Source of the DNA: Pleurocapsa sp. MO_226.B13
Lineage (GTDB): Bacteria; Cyanobacteriota; Cyanobacteriia; Cyanobacteriales; Xenococcaceae
Direction of reading: 5' to 3'
NCBI GenBank assembly: GCA_030064795.1
Contig: JASJEI010000237.1
Coordinates: forward strand, 1 to 17,412
DNA: 17,412 nucleotides
The number at the start of each line of letters is the position of its first letter. Position 1 is the first letter of the stretch. The notes below the pieces were generated by a model, which was given only the letters and a program-made list of their open reading frames with translations, searched no databases and was not told where the DNA came from. The translations under genes and the position numbers were made by a program. Shown piece after piece: positions 1 to 7,185 of the stretch.

Positions 1-70
1 TACCCATGATAATTCCATCCCCCACAACATCGGACTCAAATCTCCTGCTCGTTTCAATACAATAATTCAC
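1..70 (-). CDS. Possible toxin start, partial (cut by window edge)
   Basis: A GTG at 68-70 overlaps the TGA stop of the upstream antitoxin as GTGA, an overlap typical of toxin-antitoxin pairs. The 23 codons that remain in this frame are open and begin VNYCIETSRRFESDV, loosely like the N-terminus of small RelE/ParE-type toxins. Only the first strand and helix would be present, so the family cannot be assigned. Another frame is also open over this short distance, so coding is inferred mainly from the overlap and the position behind an antitoxin. Confidence 0.3.
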   Translation of the reverse strand, partial: MNYCIETSRRFESDVVGDGIIMG

Positions 71-270
71 AATTCTGCTTCTGTTTTCAGTTCATCCCAG
101 GATACTATACCCTCTGCGTCCACAGTTGCTAAAGCAGCACGCGCATCGCGAATATCTTCCTCGTCCTGTTTTTGTTTTGCTTGTAAGAAATGCAGAAAAT
201 CCAGCACCTCAACTATCAAAGGTTCGGAAACGTTATCTAGTTCTTGTATTAATCTGTCTTTTGGAGTCAC
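67..270 (-). CDS. DUF2281-like antitoxin
   Basis: A 67-residue acidic protein beginning MTPKDRLIQELDNVSEPL with a central LDFLHFLQAKQ helix. This N-terminal pattern is that of the DUF2281 family, small cyanobacterial proteins usually read as VapB-like or otherwise putative antitoxins. The rest, ending in SWDELKTEAEL, is helical and acidic, as expected for a segment that wraps and neutralises a toxin. Initiation is at GTG, because an in-frame TAA lies two codons upstream and there is no ATG between. Its stop overlaps a GTG that may start the toxin gene. The family call rests on recalled sequence resemblance; antitoxin function is inferred from family and context. Confidence 0.6.
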   Translation of the reverse strand: MTPKDRLIQELDNVSEPLIVEVLDFLHFLQAKQKQDEEDIRDARAALATVDAEGIVSWDELKTEAEL

Positions 271-345
271 GATTTATCTATGAAATTTGATGCTGTCATA
301 CTATAGCAGTTCTCATATGAGTGAGATACACCTTGGTTATGATAA

Positions 346-380
346 GTTCGGAGTTCGGAGTTTGGAGTTCGGAGTTCGGA
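346..380. repeat. Heptamer tandem repeat GTTCGGA x5
   Basis: Five consecutive copies of GTTCGGA, the third with C changed to T, lie between the two antitoxin-like genes. Short tandemly repeated heptamers of this sort are common in cyanobacterial intergenic DNA. No coding sense is evident: the open frame running through it has no recognisable protein. Confidence 0.85.
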
Positions 381-501
381 AAATTTTGTACCTCACCTAT
401 TTGAGAAAGGCTATAGATCTTATCTCGATCGAACTTTTTTGGTATTTAGATTTAACTAAAAAAATCTGTTACCATATTGTGTACCTAAGCAAGTACGTAT
501 C

Positions 502-669
502 GTGGAAATTCTGAATTTTACTCAAGTAAGGCAAAACTTTAAAGACGTTTTAGATCGAGTCAGTAATGATGCAGATTGTACGGTGGTAGTAAGACGAGAT
601 GGTGACGACGCGGTAATTATGTCCAAAAGCCATTATTATTCAATTATGGAAACTCTTTACTTAATTTAA
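502..669 (+). pseudogene. Phd/YefM-type antitoxin, C-terminally shortened
   Basis: Starting at GTG (502-504), the reading gives 55 residues beginning VEILNFTQVRQNFKDVLDRV and containing VVVRRDGDDAVIMSKSHYYS. This is the DNA-binding half of the Phd/YefM antitoxin family, with the N-terminal strand and helix, the basic strand, and the usual end of the fold around SIMETLYL. Full-length relatives run about 80-90 residues and carry a toxin-binding tail that is missing here, because a TAA follows TLYLI at once. The -1 frame then stays open to a TAG at 771-773 (ending DYLCDRLIG), but I do not recognise it as the Phd tail. No toxin gene follows. It is probably a decaying solitary antitoxin, though a short DNA-binding autorepressor is possible. 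Confidence 0.6.
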
Positions 670-793
670 ATATTAGATTATGTCCCTCATATATCAATAA
701 TCTATCTCAAGCTTATCAATGGCTTGAAGAAGATGGAGAAATTGATTATTTGTGCGATCGCCTTATAGGGTAGACAAAGATCTGCGTCGTCAA

Positions 794-2575
794 TTATTTG
801 GTAATTTTTAATTCATCTAGATTCCAGAATGCACCACCGAGAGCCGAAAATTCTACGCCTTCGATATTGTTGCGTACTGCTTCCATAAAATAAGGATTAA
901 CTAAATAAATAAAAGGTAGTTTTTCAGAAACCAACTCTTGAGCTTCAGCATAAATAGTCTTGCGTTTTTCTTCGTTTAATTCTTTTGCACCTTCAATAAA
1001 CAGACGACCAATCTCTTTTTCCCAGTCACTAACAGTTCTACCCTCCAAAGGTTTACCTTCTGCTGGTGCAGCAATGTTAAAAAGATGAGAATTGCCATTA
1101 GGAAGCCAAATATTAGCACCACTATTGGGTTCGTTACCTGCATTAAAGCCCAAAATTATTGCTTCCCAGTCTAATGAGCCACGCATTTTACCGATTAAAA
1201 CATTAAAGTTAATCGTTCTAAAATTAACGTCTATACCAATTGCTTCGAGATCTTCCTCGATCTGATTACCCATAGCTTCGCGAATTTTATTGCCAGTATT
1301 GGTATTTAGCTGAAATTTAACTCGATTTCCTTCTGCGTCAAATAACTGACCTTTTTGGTTGTATTTAAACCCTGCTTCTTTTAATAGCTGTTTGGCTTTT
1401 TCAGGATTATAGCTATAACCCTCTATATTGGGATTATAAAAAGGAGACTGGACGGCAATAAAAGAGTTTTGTAGCTGTCCCAAACCACGATAAATGTTTG
1501 TGACCATTCTCTGGCGATTAATGGCATAAGCTACGGCTTTTCTAAACTTAAGATTGTTAAACCAGCGAGATTTAATCGGATCGACTACAGGCTTACCGTT
1601 GCGTTTACCAGTATTAAGATTAAATGTTAGATAACTAGTACTATAATCTGGCCCGCCATTGTAAATCTCAAAATTACCTTTGTCTTCTTCTTTTTTGAGT
1701 AGCGAAAAATATTCAGGCTTGACTTCTACAGCATTAAGACTACCAGAACGGAACTGCGATAAAAACGTATCTGTGGACTCGACGATCTCAAACACTACTT
1801 TTTTAATATAGGGAAGATCTTCGTTGACGACATCTTTTTTCCAGTAGTAAGGATTATCGACAAAGACTATTCTCTGAGCGGTAGTATAGCTTTCTAGTTT
1901 ATAAGAACCACTGGCGACAATTTTTTCTGGAGGTGTATCCAACGACCATGTAGAAAGAAATTTTAATTTACCATCTCGGTCTTTTTGTTCTACAGTTTTT
2001 TCTAAGATATGAGCGGGATATATTGATGCTCCAGTAATTCCTAAAAACGGCGCGAAAGGTTCGGGAATAGTAAACTTGACTCGACGCTCGTCAATCTTAG
2101 TTACTTCAGGTAAGCCTTCACTTTGTCCAATTTTTAAGATATCTCTCATCCCTGTAGGAATCTCAGGGTTTAAATAAAGCTGATTGTAGGTAAAGACGAC
2201 ATCATCTGCGGTCAACGGTTTACCATCAGACCATTGAAGATTGGGTCTTAAAGTATGAATTATTTGCAAATTATCCTCAGAAATTTCCCAAGCTTCAGCT
2301 AATGCAGGTTCAATATCTCCCGTGAGGGGATTTTGGGTTACTAAACCATCGAGTATCATCCCGCCAACATTTGCACTTGTTTCATCTGTAGCTAAGACAA
2401 AGTTAAAAGTTTTGGGATCGCTTAAAATTGGGATTACTAATGGCAGTTGACCGGGATTAGCAGTTAATACTGTAGGGTTACAGGCTGTTAGAGGTGCAAG
2501 CAGCAACCCAATTAGAACTAATCTCAGACATTTAGTAACTAGAATTCTCAGCGAGTTTAGTAAGCCCAAAATCAA
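794..2575 (-). CDS. ABC transporter substrate-binding lipoprotein (SBP_bac_5)
   Basis: A 593-residue extracytoplasmic solute-binding protein of the DppA/OppA/NikA class, which captures peptides, nickel or related solutes for an ABC importer. The N-terminus has basic residues, a hydrophobic stretch and the lipobox LTAC with Cys32, so it should be lipid-anchored outside the plasma membrane. The family signature around residues 96-130 (acidic-W-x-I-S, LRPNLQWSDGKPLTADDV) is clear, and length matches the family. The initiation codon is TTG: an in-frame TAA lies at 2585-2587 and no ATG precedes the signal peptide; AGGG just upstream may serve as ribosome binding site. No permease or ATPase gene is adjacent, so the importer partners must be encoded elsewhere. 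The substrate cannot be told from sequence. Confidence 0.9.
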   Translation of the reverse strand: MILGLLNSLRILVTKCLRLVLIGLLLAPLTACNPTVLTANPGQLPLVIPILSDPKTFNFVLATDETSANVGGMILDGLVTQNPLTGDIEPALAEAWEISEDNLQIIHTLRPNLQWSDGKPLTADDVVFTYNQLYLNPEIPTGMRDILKIGQSEGLPEVTKIDERRVKFTIPEPFAPFLGITGASIYPAHILEKTVEQKDRDGKLKFLSTWSLDTPPEKIVASGSYKLESYTTAQRIVFVDNPYYWKKDVVNEDLPYIKKVVFEIVESTDTFLSQFRSGSLNAVEVKPEYFSLLKKEEDKGNFEIYNGGPDYSTSYLTFNLNTGKRNGKPVVDPIKSRWFNNLKFRKAVAYAINRQRMVTNIYRGLGQLQNSFIAVQSPFYNPNIEGYSYNPEKAKQLLKEAGFKYNQKGQLFDAEGNRVKFQLNTNTGNKIREAMGNQIEEDLEAIGIDVNFRTINFNVLIGKMRGSLDWEAIILGFNAGNEPNSGANIWLPNGNSHLFNIAAPAEGKPLEGRTVSDWEKEIGRLFIEGAKELNEEKRKTIYAEAQELVSEKLPFIYLVNPYFMEAVRNNIEGVEFSALGGAFWNLDELKITK

Positions 2576-2709
2576 CAGTTTCCCTTACTCAGTGTTATGC
2601 CACATTATATTAATTGTTGACGATTTAAGGTATGAATTTGATAGTAATATTGTTTTGAGCTATTAGCCATTAGCTATTAGCTATTAGCTTTTGATCGATA
2701 AAAAATGTT
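2576..2709. promoter_or_regulatory. Divergent intergenic region with heptamer repeat
   Basis: This 134-base AT-rich gap separates the substrate-binding protein gene (-) from the oxidoreductase gene (+), so it must hold both promoters. The only structure I see is a heptamer repeat at 2659-2689: GCTATTA, GCCATTA, GCTATTA, GCTATTA and a partial GCT. No convincing -35/-10 pair can be picked by eye. Confidence 0.5.
2659..2689. repeat. Heptamer tandem repeat GCTATTA (4.4 copies)
   Basis: Four copies of GCTATTA (second copy GCCATTA) plus GCT, ending 20 bases before the oxidoreductase start codon. About two copies of the same heptamer occur on the other strand at 11681-11700. It belongs to the class of short tandem heptamers frequent in cyanobacterial genomes. 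This copy may lie in the 5' leader of the downstream gene. Confidence 0.8.
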
Positions 2710-3828
2710 ATGACCTTGACACTTAATAAGATTGGCGTAGCCGTAGTTGGTACGGGATTTGGACAAAAGATACACATTCCAGGTTTTCAACATCATCCCC
2801 GCACGGAAGTGGTGGCTGTCTATAATCGCGATCTCAGCAAAGCTAAGGAAATTGCCGACTCGAATAAGATTTACTATGCCTATAACAATTTGGATAAAAT
2901 TTTGTCTCTTCCAGAAGTAGATGCCGTTAGTATTTCTACTCCGCCGTTTTTACACTACGAGATGGCAAAAAAAGTTTTAGAGGCGAAAAAACATCTCTTG
3001 TTAGAAAAACCAATGGCAATGAACGCCAACCAGGTGAAGGAACTTTATTACCTCGCACAACAACAAGGAGTAGTAGCGATCGCCGATTTTGAATTTCGTT
3101 ATGTCCCCGCTTGGCAGTTGTTAGCCGAACACCTCAAAGATGATTATGTAGGTAAGAAAAGATTGATTAAGATTGATTGGCTCGTTACCAGTCGAGCTAA
3201 CCCCAAACGAGATTGGAATTGGTATTCCCAAAAAGAGGCTGGTGGCGGGGCTTTGGGTGCGGTGGCTTCCCACGCTTTTGATTATATCAGTTGGCTATTT
3301 GGTTCGGTGACTCGCTTGTCTGGTTATCTTAACTGCGCTATCCCAGAACGTCCCGACCATAATGATGGTGGCAAAATGAAGCCCGTGGACGCGGATGATA
3401 CCTGTTTGATTATGATGGAACTAGAAGATGGTACGCCCGTCCAGTTATCGATTAGTTCTGTCACCTATGCTGGTAGAGGACACTGGGTAGAAATATATGG
3501 AGAACAAGGAACACTTGTTCTAGGTAGTAGTAATTTAAAGGATTACGTCCACGGGTTTGAACTGTTTGCAGCCCCTCCAGGAAAAGCTCTCAAAAAGGTT
3601 TCTGTCCCCAAAAAATATGACTTCGAGCGGGTATTTACTGATGGCAGATTAGCACCTTTTATTCGGGTGGTAGATCGTCTTGTAGCATCAATTGATTCGG
3701 ATCGCTCTCTTGTTCCTTCTCTCCAAGAAGGGGTTTATTCTCAACTATTAATGGATCTAACTCATCAGTCTCATCGACAAAAAAGTTGGGTAAATGTACC
3801 CACAATTGAAGAGTTTCTCAATCTTTAA
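2710..3828 (+). CDS. Gfo/Idh/MocA family oxidoreductase
   Basis: A 372-residue NAD(P)-dependent oxidoreductase of the Gfo/Idh/MocA family, which oxidises or reduces sugars, inositols and related cyclic compounds in the cytoplasm. The N-terminal Rossmann fold carries VVGTGFG (residues 12-18) and a second strand ending in YNRD. The family's EKP motif is at residues 99-101. The C-terminal sheet domain has GGGALGAVASHAFD (178-191), where the His and Asp match the conserved catalytic/substrate positions. Length is normal. The ATG at 2710 is right, as the dinucleotide-binding strand begins seven residues later. It stands alone on this strand, so its substrate cannot be inferred from neighbours. A biliverdin reductase-like role is possible for this superfamily but not supported specifically. 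Confidence 0.9.
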   Translation: MTLTLNKIGVAVVGTGFGQKIHIPGFQHHPRTEVVAVYNRDLSKAKEIADSNKIYYAYNNLDKILSLPEVDAVSISTPPFLHYEMAKKVLEAKKHLLLEKPMAMNANQVKELYYLAQQQGVVAIADFEFRYVPAWQLLAEHLKDDYVGKKRLIKIDWLVTSRANPKRDWNWYSQKEAGGGALGAVASHAFDYISWLFGSVTRLSGYLNCAIPERPDHNDGGKMKPVDADDTCLIMMELEDGTPVQLSISSVTYAGRGHWVEIYGEQGTLVLGSSNLKDYVHGFELFAAPPGKALKKVSVPKKYDFERVFTDGRLAPFIRVVDRLVASIDSDRSLVPSLQEGVYSQLLMDLTHQSHRQKSWVNVPTIEEFLNL

Positions 3829-4053
3829 TAATCTTAACCATTAAATAATAGGCAAAGGTTAGGAAAAGGCATATCATGAGTTTAGCATCAGTAAAAATAC
3901 GTAATTGTATCAGTTAGGGAGAAGTTCATTCCGTTATTTACTTGACCATTTAGCAAATATTGTCTTGAGATCCAAATAATAACGTCTCTAATTTTTCTCA
4001 ATTACCGATTGTTACTGCCAAATCAGAATTCATCGTTAAATAGAATATTGCTC

Positions 4054-4284
4054 ATGATATCCACAGCATTAACCAAACGCTATTCTATAGGTACAATTCG
4101 AGAAGAAGCTTTAAATCTCGTGGAAAAGGGACTTATTTCGATCGATCAACCATTAAGAATATTGTACGAATATTTACCCGCGCAATATTGGCAAGGAATT
4201 GAGTGTGAGTTGGAAAGAAATGACTATTTGTTGCGCGATCGCGTCATCGATCTGATTGGTGCATTAAACTGGGAAAGTGATTAG
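4054..4284 (+). CDS. DUF4327 family protein
   Basis: A 76-residue protein reading MISTALTKRYSIGTIREEAL then LVEKGLISIDQPLRILYEYL and CELERNDYLLRDRVIDLI. This closely follows what I recall of DUF4327, a small cyanobacterial family of unknown function with a conserved YSI-x-x-IR-x-EA start and a CELE-x-x-DYLLRDR core. The frame stays open upstream to a TTG at 4009, but relatives begin just before the YSI motif, so the ATG at 4054 is chosen. It is predicted soluble and mostly helical, with one Cys in the core. A strong hairpin terminator follows 45 bases downstream, so it is probably its own transcription unit. Confidence 0.75.
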   Translation: MISTALTKRYSIGTIREEALNLVEKGLISIDQPLRILYEYLPAQYWQGIECELERNDYLLRDRVIDLIGALNWESD

Positions 4285-4329
4285 TTTGTAGATTTAGTAA
4301 ATTCGATTAATAATAATTTTTATTTAGTT

Positions 4330-4364
4330 AAGATCGCCGAAATAGTAAACGGCGGTCTTTTAAT
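4330..4364 (+). terminator. Rho-independent terminator after the DUF4327 gene
   Basis: AAGATCGCCG (4330-4339) pairs with CGGCGGTCTT (4350-4359) with one G-T pair across a 10-base loop, followed by TTTT and further A/T-rich bases. It separates the DUF4327 gene from the helicase gene that starts at 4390. Confidence 0.8.
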
Positions 4365-4389
4365 TTGCGCATTTTTTTATCTTGATTTT

Positions 4390-5835
4390 ATGTTTTTATT
4401 AAATAATATTGATTGGCAGCAAATAAGTCTTTTATATCGTCAAAGAAATCGAGCCAATAAATTAAAAGAAAGCGGGAAAAGCTATAAATATCATAATCTA
4501 GGAATTCCTGTATTTCCCGATAATCTTAAACTGAGAAACTATCAACATCAAGCGGTAGCTAACTGGTTGGAAAATAAAGGTAGGGGAATCTTAAAAATGG
4601 CAACGGGTAGCGGTAAAACGATCGTGGCCTTAGCGATCGCCACAGAACTTTATCAACAAATTGGTTTGCAGTTATTATTAATAGTTTGTCCCTATCGTCA
4701 TTTAGTCAAGCAATGGTCGAGAGAATGCCAGAAGTTCAATCTTCAGCCGATTATTGCTATGAATAAAGTAGAAGATTGGCAAGGAAAACTATCCAATCAG
4801 TTATATAATTTGCAAAATCAGTCTCAATCTTTTTTGACCGTTATTACTACCAACTCCAGCTTAATAACTGCGGGAATGCAATCGCAGCTTAAATATTTTC
4901 CTGCTAAAACTTTAATTGTTGGCGATGAAGCTCATAATTTAGGTTCGAGTCGTTTGGAGTCATGTTTACCCCGCAATATTGGTTTGCGTTTGGCTTTAAG
5001 TGCAACTCCAGAAAGACAATATGATGAACTGGGGACAGAGGCTTTAGTTAATTATTTTGGAGAGATAATTCAACCAGAATTTCCTCTAGCCGATGCGATC
5101 GCTCAAGGTGCTTTAGTCCGTTATTTATATTATCCAGTACTGGTCGAGTTAACTAACTCTGAAGCCTCAATTTATGCCAAATTAACCAAACGTATTGGCT
5201 GGATCTTAAATAAAAATCCTCGCTTTCAAGATAATGATACTTTAACCTCTTTGCTGACCAAGCGATCGCGTTTGGTTGCTACCGCAGCTAATAAACTGAC
5301 TAAACTCAAAGAATTAATGTCATCTCGACTAGACACCAGTCATACCCTTTTTTATTGCGGTGATGGCTATCTAGCCAATGATGTGCGTCAGATCGATGCA
5401 GTTACCCACCTCCTGGGAAAAGAACTAGGCTATCGCGTCAATACCTACACTACCGATACACCTTTAGAAGTAAGAGAAAACCTCCGCCGTCAATTTGAGT
5501 CGGGAGAGTTACAGGGTTTGGTAGCAATTCGCTGTTTAGATGAAGGCATAGACATACCAGCGATCCAAACGGCGGTAATCTTAGCTAGCAGTAGTAACCC
5601 CCGTCAGTTTATTCAACGTCGCGGAAGAATTTTGCGTCCCCATCCCAACAAAAAGCAAGCTACTTTGTTTGATACTATTGTTATTCCTCCCAACCTAGAG
5701 CGAGAAATTTGGGAAGTGGAAAAAAACTTGTTACGCAAAGAATTAATTAGATTTATCACTTTTGCCGAGTTAGCAGACAATTCTAGCGAAGCCACCAGTA
5801 AGTTACTCCAACTCCAAGATCGCTATCAACTTTGA
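4390..5835 (+). CDS. SF2 DEAH-box helicase, phosphorothioation-restriction-like
   Basis: A 481-residue superfamily 2 helicase/translocase with all core motifs: RNYQHQA (49-55), Walker A ATGSGKT (71-77), DEAH box (179-182), SAT (204-206), FYCGD (321-325), RCLDEGIDIP (381-390) and the arginine finger motif QRRGRILRP (409-417). The order resembles XPB/type I and III restriction helicases. From memory, cyanobacterial proteins of this length and with the same N-terminus are annotated as the restriction helicase of DNA phosphorothioation (Dnd) systems. That recalled match is the least certain part of this call. No nuclease domain and no dnd genes are present in the window, so partners, if any, are elsewhere. 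It starts after a terminator and ends before a perfect 10-bp inverted repeat, suggesting a single-gene unit. Confidence 0.8.
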   Translation: MFLLNNIDWQQISLLYRQRNRANKLKESGKSYKYHNLGIPVFPDNLKLRNYQHQAVANWLENKGRGILKMATGSGKTIVALAIATELYQQIGLQLLLIVCPYRHLVKQWSRECQKFNLQPIIAMNKVEDWQGKLSNQLYNLQNQSQSFLTVITTNSSLITAGMQSQLKYFPAKTLIVGDEAHNLGSSRLESCLPRNIGLRLALSATPERQYDELGTEALVNYFGEIIQPEFPLADAIAQGALVRYLYYPVLVELTNSEASIYAKLTKRIGWILNKNPRFQDNDTLTSLLTKRSRLVATAANKLTKLKELMSSRLDTSHTLFYCGDGYLANDVRQIDAVTHLLGKELGYRVNTYTTDTPLEVRENLRRQFESGELQGLVAIRCLDEGIDIPAIQTAVILASSSNPRQFIQRRGRILRPHPNKKQATLFDTIVIPPNLEREIWEVEKNLLRKELIRFITFAELADNSSEATSKLLQLQDRYQL

Positions 5836-5837
5836 TT

Positions 5838-5865
5838 GTCTACTTATGTATAGTTATAAGTAGAC
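5838..5865 (+). terminator. Perfect inverted repeat after the helicase gene
   Basis: GTCTACTTAT (5838-5847) and ATAAGTAGAC (5856-5865) form a perfect 10-bp stem with an 8-base loop, starting three bases after the helicase stop codon. The tail is TTATTAAGTTTAATT, T-rich but without an uninterrupted run. It could end helicase transcription or act as an operator for the DUF4079 gene 42 bases downstream. Confidence 0.5.
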
Positions 5866-5906
5866 TTATTAAGTTTAATTAAGTGTCAAGCAAATAAGAG
5901 AGGAGA

Positions 5907-6392
5907 ATGAGTAACTTAAGAGCATCGCTTCAGCCGATCGCCGACTGGTTTAACAGCCTGGGAACGCCCGATCCCATAGTGCATTGGGGACATCCCTTGA
6001 TGATGGCGATCGTCGTCTTTGCCATGGGTAGTGCGGTTGCACTAGCTGGCTGGCGTGGTAGAACCCTAGCAACAACCAATACCGAACTAGCGGTTAAAAA
6101 TAAAGCCGATCATCGTAAAATTGCACCGTTGATGTATTTCTTTTTAGTGGCTGGTTACACTGGCGGGGTTTTATCTTTGGTCATGCAAGGAGAACCGATC
6201 TTAGAAAGCCGTCATTTTATTACAGGTACGGTAGTAATTGCCTTGCTTACAATCAACGCGCTACTTGCTGCTACTGGGTTTATTGGTAACAAAGAAACTG
6301 CTAGAACCGTTCATGCTTATGTCGGTAGTACTGCATTGATTATTTTAATAGCTCATGCAGCCTTGGGCTTAAAGTTAGGTTTATCGATTTAA
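5907..6392 (+). CDS. DUF4079 family four-helix membrane protein
   Basis: A 161-residue integral membrane protein with four predicted transmembrane helices (about residues 28-49, 73-94, 104-125 and 137-158), matching my memory of DUF4079, a cyanobacterial/plastid-lineage family of unknown function. Histidines sit at or near helix ends (His26, His29, His103, His136, His150), a layout that recalls small b-type cytochromes; haem binding is inference only. AGGAG lies at 5901-5905, almost touching the ATG, with further purines upstream. It is followed by a strong terminator, so it is expressed alone or by read-through from the helicase gene. Confidence 0.8.
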   Translation: MSNLRASLQPIADWFNSLGTPDPIVHWGHPLMMAIVVFAMGSAVALAGWRGRTLATTNTELAVKNKADHRKIAPLMYFFLVAGYTGGVLSLVMQGEPILESRHFITGTVVIALLTINALLAATGFIGNKETARTVHAYVGSTALIILIAHAALGLKLGLSI

Positions 6393-6414
6393 TTAATCGA
6401 ATAATTGGCTCGAC

Positions 6415-6440
6415 AGGCAACTTTTACGGTTGCCTTTTTT
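6415..6440 (+). terminator. Rho-independent terminator after the DUF4079 gene
   Basis: AGGCAAC (6415-6421) and GTTGCCT (6429-6435) form a 7-bp stem with loop TTTTACG, followed directly by a run of T to 6440. It ends transcription of the plus-strand gene ahead of the convergent DUF4278 gene. There is no T run on the other strand, so it works in one direction. Confidence 0.9.
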
Positions 6441-6451
6441 AAGCAACTCAA

Positions 6452-6811
6452 TTATTTGTAATAGGTGACACCACGATATTTATATTTAATCGGTAATCTC
6501 GGTTTGGCAGTTTCCCGTTCTATGACTAGAGTTTTTACCCAGCAGGAGTCTAATTGTTGCGTTACACTCGATCGCCAACAGTTATCTAGATAATTTATTT
6601 TTTGCTCGTACCAAAATTTGCCAGGACGATAAATTGTATCAATATCTTCATAAAAGAATTGTTTGACATATTGTCCTAGAGGAAATTTCCGGTCGATCGC
6701 GACTGGAGTTACTTGGTTAATATGACTGACTTGATAACCCCGTTCTTGAATAATTTTCAAAGCGATTGAATTGTTGCTGCTATATTTTCTGCCTCGATAA
6801 ATTAGTTCCAT
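6452..6811 (-). CDS. DUF4278-like protein
   Basis: A 119-residue basic protein that begins MELIYRGRKY and ends KYKYRGVTYYK. The YRG-x-x-Y motif at the start and again near the C-terminus is the hallmark of DUF4278, a small cyanobacterial family of unknown function. The middle is aromatic-rich and not one I recognise. A good ribosome binding site, AGAGGTG, precedes the ATG by seven bases, which fixes the start. It is convergent with the DUF4079 gene and divergent from the small open frame at 6860. Predicted cytoplasmic, without signal or membrane segment. Confidence 0.7.
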   Translation of the reverse strand: MELIYRGRKYSSNNSIALKIIQERGYQVSHINQVTPVAIDRKFPLGQYVKQFFYEDIDTIYRPGKFWYEQKINYLDNCWRSSVTQQLDSCWVKTLVIERETAKPRLPIKYKYRGVTYYK

Positions 6812-6859
6812 CTAGCTTCACCTCTTTATGGTCGATCTTGGAGGTGCGTTCCTTCAGGA

Positions 6860-7057
6860 ATGGATTTTCCCTACTTCCGTCTCTCGATAATTTGTTTATC
6901 GAAAGATGAACGATTTGATTTCGATCCATTCAATTTTAGACAAGATTTAATTTAATTTGCTATCAGCAAAAAGGCGATTTTTGCTGCTCAAATAACTGAT
7001 AAATATGGATTTCAGGCTTCAGGAAGATTTAATCGCTCTGAAATTTTTAAAGATTAA
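6860..7057 (+). pseudogene. Possible decayed small gene with one in-frame TAA
   Basis: From ATG at 6860 the frame gives MDFPYFRLSIICLSKDERFD and more, up to residue 31. A single TAA (6953-6955) inside a TTTAATTTAATTT repeat is followed by 33 more open codons, ending KDYGF-like sequence ITDKYGFQASGRF and SEIFKD before a TAA at 7055. One stop in 66 codons is few for DNA this AT-rich, and the predicted composition looks protein-like. A GGAGG sequence lies about ten bases upstream of the ATG. I do not recognise the family. The alternatives are a chance open frame or a 31-residue peptide gene. Confidence 0.3.
6884..6902. repeat. Inverted repeat TCGATAA / TTATCGA
   Basis: TCGATAA (6884-6890) and TTATCGA (6896-6902) flank five bases, about 75 bases upstream of the DUF4278 gene start. 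The size would fit an operator for the minus-strand gene, but it also lies within the possible small open frame at 6860. Confidence 0.35.
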
Positions 7058-7092
7058 TTTTATAAATTGCAATCTTAAAAAATGATTTAATA

Positions 7093-7106
7093 GTAATTTA
7101 AATTAC
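7093..7106. promoter_or_regulatory. 14-bp perfect palindrome upstream of the hydrolase gene
   Basis: GTAATTTAAATTAC is a perfect 14-base palindrome 79 bases before the hydrolase start codon, in an AT-rich stretch. It would suit binding of a dimeric regulator, though palindromes also arise by chance in AT-rich DNA. Confidence 0.35.
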
Positions 7107-7185
7107 AAAAAATAAACCGAAGTCGATCGTAATAAGATATTTTAAAAATATTATTTAGCTTGAGAGAGCAAAACCAGATTCATTA

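Noticed and set aside
346..380. Heptamer array considered as CRISPR
   Set aside because: Repeat unit of seven bases without spacers.
287..514. 75-codon plus-strand open frame across the heptamer repeat
   Set aside because: It runs through the GTTCGGA array and into the Phd gene in another frame; no protein-like pattern.
4009..4053. Upstream TTG start of the DUF4327 gene
   Set aside because: The family begins just before the YSI motif; the ATG at 4054 fits.
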